A model generated the notes under the pieces. The model made no database searches. It had not been told where the DNA came from and was given only the letters and a program-made list of their open reading frames with translations. A stretch of 22,249 bases of DNA from a virus. Position 1 is the stretch's first letter; every line of letters begins with the position of its first letter. The translations under genes and the position numbers were made by a program. Below, piece by piece: positions 4,822 to 11,569 of this stretch. The DNA lies in IMG/VR virus record IMGVR_UViG_3300025120_000624, positions 1 to 22,249 of that record; one strand, given 5' to 3'.

Positions 4822-5894
4822 TGCCACCACGTAATCACAAAGATTGGACTAAAGAACCTAAAGTTGAATATATTAATTCACTAATCTACTCCGACCAGTC
4901 TTTATATGAGCAGGAAGTAGAAAATATATTCTCCAAAGTGTGGGTTCCATGCTTTCATAAAAGCGAACTTCCTAACGCCGGCAACTTCAGAACTGGTCAA
5001 ATAGCAGGGCAGAATATCCTTGCTTATAATACCGGAACGGAAATTAGAGCTTATCGTAACTACACCGTAATGGAACCTTCTGGTACCTTTGCAGCTCCTG
5101 TAGTTACATCTGAGCCTAGGTTATATTGCGAGGTAAAGCATGGTGGTATGGTTTGGATTACTTTAGACCCCAATCCCACCATGTCAGTGGAGGAATGGAC
5201 CTGCGGTGCTTTTGATTGTATTGCTGACGCGATTGATACGGAAGAAATGGAAGTCTTTCACTACCACAAAGCCGTAATAGATACTAACTACAAGCTGTGG
5301 CACGATACCAACAGCGAGTTTTACCATGACTTCATGCATTACTTCAATCGTGTGTCAGGATTTAACGATGAGTATTTCGCTAGAAAGAATATTCCTTTCG
5401 ATAATGGTCACGTTAACGTCAGTAGCTTTACTGTTAACTATGAAGAGTATGACGGATTTGAAGATAGGGGTGAGCTATCTTTTCCCAATCTGCCACCAAA
5501 CCAGTGGTACATGGTGGACTTATTCCCCGGTTATAACTTTAACCTACGGGGTAGTGCCTATCGTAGTGACAGCGTAACACCACTAGGGCCAAACAAAGTA
5601 CTGATTGAGTTCCGTGGATACGGCTTAATGAAAGACACCCCAGAAGAAAGACATACACGTATTAAGCATCATAACTCTATCTGGGGACCGTTCGGTAGGA
5701 ACTTACACGAAGATTTGATTGGCGTGGCTGGCCAAGGTACAACAATGCGTGAAGGTACAGAACCTCGTAACATCCTACACGGAAGACACGAGAATGGTAC
5801 AATACACGATGAAGTAGGTATGCGTCACTATTACGCTGAGTGGAGCAAGTGGATGGGCGTAGAAGCAAGTAGCCCATGTCAATTGGCGGCGTAG
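4821..5894 (+). CDS. Ring-hydroxylating-oxygenase-like protein without a Rieske centre
   Basis: A 357-residue protein related to the alpha subunit of Rieske non-heme iron oxygenases. The N-terminal part matches the family (QEVENIFSKVWVPCFHKSEL, then TEIRAYRN), but the Cys-x-His and Cys-x-x-His pairs that bind the 2Fe-2S cluster are absent. After RN81 the chain runs YTVMEPSGTF and reaches VKHGGMVWITLDP some 25 residues later, much sooner than in normal members. The catalytic half is kept: N-Y-K-L...E166-F-Y-H169-D-F-M-H173 and, near the end, H-E-D298-L-I-G, then WGPFG-type and EWSKWMG blocks. These give a possible 2-His-1-carboxylate iron site (H169, H173, D298). The two histidines are three residues apart, whereas four is common. 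Without the cluster, normal electron delivery is impossible, so it is either repurposed, partnered with another donor or non-catalytic. Confidence 0.8.
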   Translation: MPPRNHKDWTKEPKVEYINSLIYSDQSLYEQEVENIFSKVWVPCFHKSELPNAGNFRTGQIAGQNILAYNTGTEIRAYRNYTVMEPSGTFAAPVVTSEPRLYCEVKHGGMVWITLDPNPTMSVEEWTCGAFDCIADAIDTEEMEVFHYHKAVIDTNYKLWHDTNSEFYHDFMHYFNRVSGFNDEYFARKNIPFDNGHVNVSSFTVNYEEYDGFEDRGELSFPNLPPNQWYMVDLFPGYNFNLRGSAYRSDSVTPLGPNKVLIEFRGYGLMKDTPEERHTRIKHHNSIWGPFGRNLHEDLIGVAGQGTTMREGTEPRNILHGRHENGTIHDEVGMRHYYAEWSKWMGVEASSPCQLAA

Positions 5895-5896
5895 TA

Positions 5897-6055
5897 ATGT
5901 TCTGTGTCGCTGTTGCGAACTCTTCGGGGGTGAGCATAGTTGTACATGATACCCATAAATGGCTATCCCTTTGTCACGTAGCTGTAACTGAACACGGATT
6001 TGATAATCCTGATGCAAATTGCTTTTGCGTTAAAATGGATAAAGAAAAAAAGTGA
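5897..6055 (+). CDS. Small Cys/His-containing protein (first of a pair)
   Basis: A 52-residue protein starting at ATG 5897, two bases after the oxygenase-like stop. It begins MFCVAVANSSGVSIVVHDTH and ends with a N-C-F-C-V-K motif and charged tail. Cysteines are at 3, 26, 42 and 44. The short hydrophobic start and late C-x-C-V resemble the protein at 1157 and the next gene. No ribosome site is obvious, so translation probably continues from upstream. Its TGA overlaps the next GTG (GTGA). I do not recognise a function. Confidence 0.5.
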   Translation: MFCVAVANSSGVSIVVHDTHKWLSLCHVAVTEHGFDNPDANCFCVKMDKEKK

Positions 6056-6231
6056 TTGTATTTGTATTGTACGTGTACTTGGGTGCCAATGTAATAGACC
6101 AAACACAAAAGTTTGTAGACATGGATAGATGCCTATACTTTGCTGAAAGGTTGTCCAGACAACAGGCGGTTCCAGCGGGTGGTGGTAAAAGAAAAAAAAT
6201 AACTGCAGTATGTAGACCACAACCCAAGTAG
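6052..6231 (+). CDS. Small protein with hydrophobic start (second of a pair)
   Basis: A 59-residue protein starting at GTG 6052 inside the preceding stop (GTGA overlap). It opens MIVFVLYVYLGANVIDQTQK, then FVDMDRCLYFAERLSR, a Gly/Lys-rich turn and an end with ITAVCRPQP. The order of hydrophobic N-terminus, a mid-protein R-C helix and a terminal V-C-R-P resembles the 1157 protein (C-K-E-R... K-C-Q). The similarity is of pattern, not strong identity. It is probably secreted or membrane-tethered, with one Cys pair (31, 54). Function unknown. Confidence 0.55.
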   Translation: MIVFVLYVYLGANVIDQTQKFVDMDRCLYFAERLSRQQAVPAGGGKRKKITAVCRPQPK

Positions 6232-6243
6232 GAACCCCTAGCC

Positions 6244-6723
6244 ATGATTGCCGAAACTCTAGCAGGAATAGCATTGGTAAAAAGTGCTGTGGACGGCATT
6301 AAATCTGCAATCGGCACTGCTAATGATATAAGTGATATTGCTGGTCATATAGATAACCTATTTGCTGGCGAAAAACAAGTACAACAAGAACGTGCTAAAA
6401 AAGCTGGTGTAGGTATATCAGACCAGTTTGGCGTAAACAATGTAGCACGTGATGTTATTGATGCCAAGATTGCCGCAGAAAAGCTCCAAGAAGTAGCCAC
6501 TATGGTAGACATGAGATTTGGCCATGGCACATGGAAAGGCATCTTAGCTGAGAGGCAGAAGCGAATACAAGAAGCTAGAGAAGCAGCGGCTAAAGCCAGA
6601 CGAGAAGCTCAACGAGCACACGATGAAATGATGGAAAATGTAAGGACGACTGCTTTAGTCAGTGCCGTAATGGGCGCCGCCATAGGTCTTTTATTTTTAG
6701 CAATTGCTATTTTACCTAAATAA
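6244..6723 (+). CDS. Coiled-coil protein with C-terminal membrane segment
   Basis: A 159-residue protein. Residues 1-45 are a helical, Ala/Gly/Ile-rich region (ETLAGIALVKSAVDGIKSAI). Residues about 67-132 are a long charged coiled coil (ERQKRIQEAREAAAKARREA). Residues 134-157 form a single membrane-spanning segment at the C-terminus. Proteins with this exact layout recur near the terminase genes of marine and cyanobacterial phages and are unnamed. It may be an internal virion or membrane-interacting protein, for example one that joins DNA entry or assembly to the membrane, but this is only a suggestion. It starts at ATG 6244 after a short gap containing GGAACC. Confidence 0.75.
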   Translation: MIAETLAGIALVKSAVDGIKSAIGTANDISDIAGHIDNLFAGEKQVQQERAKKAGVGISDQFGVNNVARDVIDAKIAAEKLQEVATMVDMRFGHGTWKGILAERQKRIQEAREAAAKARREAQRAHDEMMENVRTTALVSAVMGAAIGLLFLAIAILPK

Positions 6724-6741
6724 TTCAACAGAGGGCAACGG

Positions 6742-6996
6742 ATGACCAAGCGTAATTACAGAGCTGAGTATGATAAATACCATGCAAAGCCAAAGCAAAA
6801 GAAACGACGGGCATCTCGTAATGCGGCTAGAGCCATTATGGCTAAAAAGGGCAAGGTTACTAAGGGTGACGGTAAAGACGTACACCATAGTACTGGCAAC
6901 CCCATGAATAACAAAAGACTAGCTGTTAAATCTCGTAGCGCAAACCGTTCTTTTGCGCGAACTAAATCAGGAAAAAAGGTGAACCCCCGTGCCTAA
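6742..6996 (+). CDS. Small basic HNH-like protein next to the terminase
   Basis: An 84-residue, strongly basic protein with GAGGG six bases before its ATG. The N-terminal half (RNYRAEYDKYHAKPKQKKRR) is helical and cationic. The C-terminal half reads KGDGKDVHHSTGNPMNNKRL followed by AVKSRSANRSF. The H-H...N...N-N...L-x-V-x-S-x-x-N spacing resembles the core of compact HNH domains of the HNH_3 kind. HNH proteins next to terminase genes assist cohesive-end cutting in several phages. Here the second half of the metal-binding loop is shortened, so nuclease activity is uncertain. The family is recurrent in marine phages just before the terminase small subunit. The terminase gene begins eight bases before its stop. 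Confidence 0.75.
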   Translation: MTKRNYRAEYDKYHAKPKQKKRRASRNAARAIMAKKGKVTKGDGKDVHHSTGNPMNNKRLAVKSRSANRSFARTKSGKKVNPRA

Positions 6997-7381
6997 ACAA
7001 CTTACAGAATTGCAAAATAACTTCTTAGATGCCCTATTTGGCGAAGCTAAAGGTAGTTATGCTAAAGCTATGCGTTTAGCTGGGTACTCGACAAGTACTA
7101 ATCCTTATGCTATAATACAAGCATTACGTACAGAAATTATAGAACGTGCTGAATTAGAGATGGCAGCTAACGCGCCGAAAGCCGTTTTATCAATGGTCGG
7201 TGTCATTGATGACCCGTCAGCCGTAGGTAATAGAGAAAAACTAGCCGCTTCTCAACAAGTGTTGGATAGAGTTGGTCTTTCTAAAGTAGAAAAACTAAAC
7301 GTTTCTTCAGATAAACCAATTGGGGTATTTATTTTACCAGCAAAAGATGATGACACTAGCTCAGAAATTGAATCCAACTGA
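6989..7381 (+). CDS. terS: Terminase small subunit
   Basis: A 130-residue protein starting at GTG 6989 (AGGTG upstream). The N-terminal helix-turn-helix region reads LTELQNNFLDALFGEAKGSY, then AKAMRLAGYS, the classic start of phage small terminase subunits that recognise the packaging site on DNA. A central helical region (to about residue 100) would form the oligomer ring. The end, KPIGVFILPAKDDDTSSEIE, is strand-forming then acidic and is the usual large-subunit contact in related proteins. Its position just before a putative DNA-binding gene and the large subunit supports the call. Confidence 0.85.
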   Translation: MPKQLTELQNNFLDALFGEAKGSYAKAMRLAGYSTSTNPYAIIQALRTEIIERAELEMAANAPKAVLSMVGVIDDPSAVGNREKLAASQQVLDRVGLSKVEKLNVSSDKPIGVFILPAKDDDTSSEIESN

Positions 7382-7685
7382 ACGATACGAAAGAACTAAT
7401 GGCCCCAGAGTACCGTGGGGGTACAAGAGGTCAGAACATGACCGCCAGCTCCTAGAGCCCGTTAATGAGCAATTAGAGGCGCTGGAGCAGGGTCTAGACT
7501 ACTTGAAGGCATCATCCTACCCAGAAGTAGCAAGATGGCTTACAGAGTACACAGGGCGCTCTATAACCCCTATGGGTCTGTGGAAACGTGTAAAGACAGA
7601 CAAATCAGACAGACGGAAGTATGCTGAACAAAAACGCCGTACCGCCAAGGCCCAAAACGAAGGCAACATCAACACCTCAAACTAA
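7347..7685 (+). CDS. Putative DNA-binding protein between the terminase subunits
   Basis: About 112 residues, starting at one of two adjacent ATGs (7347 or 7350) inside the end of the small terminase gene, with a 32- to 35-base overlap. I reject the longer frame from 7320. It reads NGPRVPWGYKRSEHDRQLLE, then a helix, then SSYPEVARWLTEYTGRSITP and MGLWKRVK. The PWGY and S-Y-x-E-V-A-x-W-L-x-x-x-T-G-R-S-I motifs resemble the DNA-binding recombinase domain of large serine recombinases, without any catalytic domain. A helix-turn-helix role in packaging-site recognition or cleavage is likely from position. This protein is regularly found between terminase genes in related marine phages, by memory. 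The large subunit starts 65 bases before its end. Confidence 0.75.
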   Translation: MMTLAQKLNPTERYERTNGPRVPWGYKRSEHDRQLLEPVNEQLEALEQGLDYLKASSYPEVARWLTEYTGRSITPMGLWKRVKTDKSDRRKYAEQKRRTAKAQNEGNINTSN

Positions 7686-9246
7686 AGAGGAAAAAGAACA
7701 GGCTCGCCTAGCTAAACAAAAACGTTCTGCACGTATGCAACTTAATATGGCGCAGAAGAAGATACAGAAGCTTGAGCGCCTTGAGAACCCAGAACCCGAA
7801 ATGCAAGTTATGGGTACTTCTGGGTTTGAGCAGTCTAACGAAGAACCCGAAGATAAAATCCTGTTTGAACCAAATCCCGGCCCTCAAACGGATTTTCTTG
7901 CGGCACCTGAGCGCGAAGTCTTATATGGCGGCGCAGCCGGAGGCGGCAAGTCTTACGCTTTAATTATAGACCCGTTGCGCTATTGCAACAACAAGAACTT
8001 CAATGCGCTAATTCTACGTAGAACAAATGATGAATTGCGTGAATTGATACATAAAAGTCAAGAGATGTACCCGAATGCTTATCCGGGTGCGAAGTGGATG
8101 GAAAAGAAAAGCCAATGGGTTTTTCCATCCGGTGCCAGAATATGGATGACCTATCTAGAACAGGACAAAGACGTTCTACGTTACCAAGGTCAGGCGTTTA
8201 CATATATTGGTATAGATGAATTAACACAGTATGCTACACCTTATGCTTGGGATTATCTACGCTCGCGTCTTAGAACAGCAGACCCTTCGCTCCCAGTCTT
8301 TATGCGAGCGACAACAAACCCTGGCGGACCTGGGCATATTTGGGTTAAGAAAATGTTCATCGACCCGTCCACCCCTGGAAGACCCTTTTGGGCGACGGAT
8401 ATCACCACCGGTGAAACCCTCACCTACCCAAGTCGGCATTCTAAAGCGGGTCAGCCTCTTTTCAACAGGCGTTTTGTGCCAGCTAAATTGTTGGATAACC
8501 CATATCTGTACGAAGCAGGTGATTATGAAGCCATGCTGCTCTCACTGCCAGAAGTACAGCGTAAACAATTATTAGAAGGGTCTTGGGACATTGCTGAAGG
8601 CGCGGCGTTTTCGGAATTTGATAGGCGGGTACACGTTATTGACCCATTTGAAATACCGAACTCATGGCGAAAGTTCAGGGCTTGCGATTATGGTTACGCT
8701 TCTGCTTCTGGCGTTCTTTGGTTTACTGTAGACCCAACTAACGAAACTTTAATTGTTTATAGGGAACTATACGTAAGTAAGGTACCAGCTAAAGAACTGG
8801 CGCATATGGTTCTAGAAGCTGAGGATGGAGAATCAATACATTACGGCGTACTTGATTCATCACTTTGGCATAAGCGCGGAGACACAGGACCATCCCTTGC
8901 AGAACAAATGATTGTCGAAGGGTGTAGGTGGCGCCCATCTGATAGAAGCAGGGGTAGCCGTGTAGCGGGTAAGAACGAACTACACCGGCGCCTACAGGTT
9001 GACGATGAAAGTGGCAGAGCTGGCATTGAGATAATGAGCAATTGCACTAATCTGATTGCGCAGCTTCCTACACTTCCAATGGATAAGACTAACCCAGAAG
9101 ATGTCAACACTAAAGTAGAAGACCACTTATATGATGCGTTACGATACGGTATTATGACGCGCCCCAAATCACGTTCCGTTTTTGATTTCTCTGGTGGACC
9201 ACCAAATCAACGATGGCAACCCGCTGATGCAACCTTTGGATATTAA
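7621..9246 (+). CDS. terL: Terminase large subunit
   Basis: A 541-residue packaging motor and nuclease. Residues 1-75 are a charged extension rich in Lys/Gln (ARLAKQKRSARMQLNMAQKK). The ATPase has Walker A YGGAAGGGKS (102-111), Walker B YIGIDE (195-200, with Asp199 and Glu200) and coupling motif ATTNPGG (230-236). The RNase-H-like nuclease has its metal-binding acids at Asp356 (ACDYGY), Asp412 (GVLDSSLW) and Asp501 or Asp505 (DHLYDALRYG). The start at 7621 overlaps the previous gene by 65 bases. A shorter start at Met39 is possible, but the extension looks coherent and is kept. No ribosome site is well spaced, so coupling is likely. Confidence 0.96.
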   Translation: MLNKNAVPPRPKTKATSTPQTKEEKEQARLAKQKRSARMQLNMAQKKIQKLERLENPEPEMQVMGTSGFEQSNEEPEDKILFEPNPGPQTDFLAAPEREVLYGGAAGGGKSYALIIDPLRYCNNKNFNALILRRTNDELRELIHKSQEMYPNAYPGAKWMEKKSQWVFPSGARIWMTYLEQDKDVLRYQGQAFTYIGIDELTQYATPYAWDYLRSRLRTADPSLPVFMRATTNPGGPGHIWVKKMFIDPSTPGRPFWATDITTGETLTYPSRHSKAGQPLFNRRFVPAKLLDNPYLYEAGDYEAMLLSLPEVQRKQLLEGSWDIAEGAAFSEFDRRVHVIDPFEIPNSWRKFRACDYGYASASGVLWFTVDPTNETLIVYRELYVSKVPAKELAHMVLEAEDGESIHYGVLDSSLWHKRGDTGPSLAEQMIVEGCRWRPSDRSRGSRVAGKNELHRRLQVDDESGRAGIEIMSNCTNLIAQLPTLPMDKTNPEDVNTKVEDHLYDALRYGIMTRPKSRSVFDFSGGPPNQRWQPADATFGY

Positions 9247-9248
9247 TT

Positions 9249-11354
9249 ATGGCTGATGAAGAACATATTGAAGCACTAGTATTTGAACCCGTTTCTGGTT
9301 CAGAAGCACTAGCAGGATATATTTCAAATAAATTTGAAAGCGTAGAGTCCAGCAGGTTGGAAGAAGAAGAGCGTTGGTTGAACGCCTATCGCCAATACCG
9401 TGGATTGTATGGCACAGAAACACAGTTTACGTCTACTGAAAAATCCAAAGTATTTATCAAGATTACAAAAACTAAAGTTCTAGCGGCGTATGGTCAAATC
9501 ATTGATGTATTGTTCGCCGGTCAAAGGTTCCCTTTAGGGGTTGAATCTACACTGGTGCCAGAAGGCGTTGAAGAAGCGGTACACTTTGACCCCAAAGATG
9601 ATACTAACGCTATGGATGAACTTCAAAGCAAGTATGGTTTTCCGGGCGATGGTGCAGAACTTCCACCTGGTGCTACGAGCCAGATGCTAGATGACCTAAA
9701 CTTAGGCGTATTTTCTGACGAACTGGGCGAGCTAGGTGATAAGCTACGTGTAGGTCCGGGCAAAACCGCTACATCTCAAACCTACCGCCCTGCAGAAACT
9801 GCAGCCAAACGCATGGAAAAGAAAATGCTTGACCAGCTAGAAGAGTCAAGTGCTTCTAAGCATCTGCGTCATACCGCGTTTGAGATGGCTTTGTTTGGTA
9901 CAGGCGTACTAAAAGGACCGTTTGCTTACGATAAAGAATATCCTAACTGGGATGAAGAAGGTAACTATTCTCCCATTATTAAAACCGTACCCAAGGTAGA
10001 AAATGTTTCTTTATGGAACTTGTACCCTGATTCAGATGCAAAAAATATGGATGAGTGCGAATTTGTTATTCAACGCCACCGTCTAAGCTTTTCTGAATTA
10101 CGTAATCTTAAAAAACGTCCATACTTCCGGCATGATGCTATTGATTCTGCAGTTAGCATGGGAACTAACTATGTACGTAAATGGTGGGAAGCAGACCTTG
10201 AAGATTATCGCAATACATATGATGTAGAACGATTTGAGATATTTGAGTATTGGGGTAACATTGACAAAGACCAAGCTGAAGAAGCCGGCCTTGAAATACC
10301 TAGCGAACTTGATGACTTGGATACGCTACAAGTAAACTGCTGGGTTTGTCACAATCAAGTGTTGCGTCTTGTTATCAATCCATTCACACCGAAGCGTATT
10401 CCTTACTTTGCCGCACCATACGAACTAAACCCTTACTCATTCTTTGGTGTTGGCCTAGCTGAAAACATGACTGACACACAGGCACTGATGAACGGCTTTA
10501 TGCGTATGGCTGTTGATAACGCTGTTCTGTCGGGCAACCTAATCTTTGAGATTGACGAAACCAACCTTGTTCCGGGCCAAGACCTAGAACTGTATCCGGG
10601 TAAGGTATTCCGCCGCCAAGGTGGAGCACCGGGGCAGTCGCTGTTTGGAACAAAGTATCCTAACGTATCACAAGAAAATATGATGATGTTTGATAAGGCC
10701 AGACAGCTTGCTGACGATGCTACAGGCATTCCATCGTACTCGCATGGTCAGACAGGTGTCCAAGGAACTGGACGAACTGCGGCAGGTATCTCCATGCTTA
10801 TGGGTGCTGCCCAAATCAGTATTAAGGGCGTTGTTAAAAACATTGATGATTACTTGCTACAGCCTTTGGGCGAGGCATTCTACGCATTTAACATGCAGTT
10901 TAATTTTGACCCCGCTGTTCGCGGTGATTTAGAAGTTAAAGCCCGTGGTACAGAAAGTCTTATGAAGAACGAAGTTCGCAGCCAACGTCTGCTTCAGCTT
11001 CTTCAGATTGCTGGCAATCCTAACCTAGCATCGTTTGTAAAGTTCCCTGTTGTATTGCGGGAGCTGGCACAAGCTATGGACTTGGATGCTGAAAAGATTA
11101 TTAACGATGAACGCGAAGCATTCCGTCAAGCAGAAATCATTAGAGCCGCTGGCGGTATGGCTGGCCCAGAAGAACAGGCCGCTGGTATTAATCCAATGGA
11201 TATGTCTGGCGGAGGCGGTGGTAACATCGGTGTAGGCGGAGCAGCAGTTCCGGGAGAACAGGGCTTCAGTGCCGCACCGGAACAAGCACCACAGCCAGAA
11301 GGTGGGCAAGCAATGGGCGCACAACTAGCTAGCATAATGGGCGGACTTAAATGA
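9249..11354 (+). CDS. Portal (head-tail connector) protein
   Basis: A 701-residue protein forming the ring through which DNA enters the capsid. Its length is typical for podovirus portals. The N-terminus has RLEEEERWLNAYRQYRGLYG, then KSKVFIKITKTKVLAAYGQI, the start of the clip and wing regions. Near residues 380-560 come IPYFAAPYELNPYSFFGVGL, the ALMNGFMR helix, and the stem/crown region with G-T-G-R-T-A-A-G-I-S (about 517-526), a hallmark of these portals. Residues from about 640 are a Gly/Pro/Ala/Gln-rich tail. It follows the large terminase by two bases with a GGA ribosome site. The next gene starts in its TGA (ATGA). Confidence 0.93.
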   Translation: MADEEHIEALVFEPVSGSEALAGYISNKFESVESSRLEEEERWLNAYRQYRGLYGTETQFTSTEKSKVFIKITKTKVLAAYGQIIDVLFAGQRFPLGVESTLVPEGVEEAVHFDPKDDTNAMDELQSKYGFPGDGAELPPGATSQMLDDLNLGVFSDELGELGDKLRVGPGKTATSQTYRPAETAAKRMEKKMLDQLEESSASKHLRHTAFEMALFGTGVLKGPFAYDKEYPNWDEEGNYSPIIKTVPKVENVSLWNLYPDSDAKNMDECEFVIQRHRLSFSELRNLKKRPYFRHDAIDSAVSMGTNYVRKWWEADLEDYRNTYDVERFEIFEYWGNIDKDQAEEAGLEIPSELDDLDTLQVNCWVCHNQVLRLVINPFTPKRIPYFAAPYELNPYSFFGVGLAENMTDTQALMNGFMRMAVDNAVLSGNLIFEIDETNLVPGQDLELYPGKVFRRQGGAPGQSLFGTKYPNVSQENMMMFDKARQLADDATGIPSYSHGQTGVQGTGRTAAGISMLMGAAQISIKGVVKNIDDYLLQPLGEAFYAFNMQFNFDPAVRGDLEVKARGTESLMKNEVRSQRLLQLLQIAGNPNLASFVKFPVVLRELAQAMDLDAEKIINDEREAFRQAEIIRAAGGMAGPEEQAAGINPMDMSGGGGGNIGVGGAAVPGEQGFSAAPEQAPQPEGGQAMGAQLASIMGGLK

Positions 11355-11569
11355 CCCCAGAAATAGCTAAGAAACTTCTACCTCTCGTTAATGTTAAGCG
11401 CAATCTTGATGCATTAGAAATGTATATGGAGTCCCGTATCACTGATATGCACCGCAATATGGAACAAGGTGATGATATGAAAGCCATGTATCAGGCACAA
11501 GGTGCTATACAAGAATTACGCAGGTTACGTACCCTGCGTGATGAAGTCATATCTAAGGCGGCAGCATAA
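11351..11569 (+). CDS. Small helical protein after the portal
   Basis: A 72-residue all-helical protein (LLPLVNVKRNLDALEMYMES, then HRNMEQGDDMKAMYQAQGAI and LRRLRTLRDEVISKA). It starts at an ATGA overlap with the portal stop and ends at TAATG with the next gene. No membrane segment is seen. Similar small helical proteins lie at this spot in related marine phages and carry no name. Proximity suggests a head-assembly role, for example a portal or scaffold helper, without further evidence. Confidence 0.75.
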   Translation: MTPEIAKKLLPLVNVKRNLDALEMYMESRITDMHRNMEQGDDMKAMYQAQGAIQELRRLRTLRDEVISKAAA

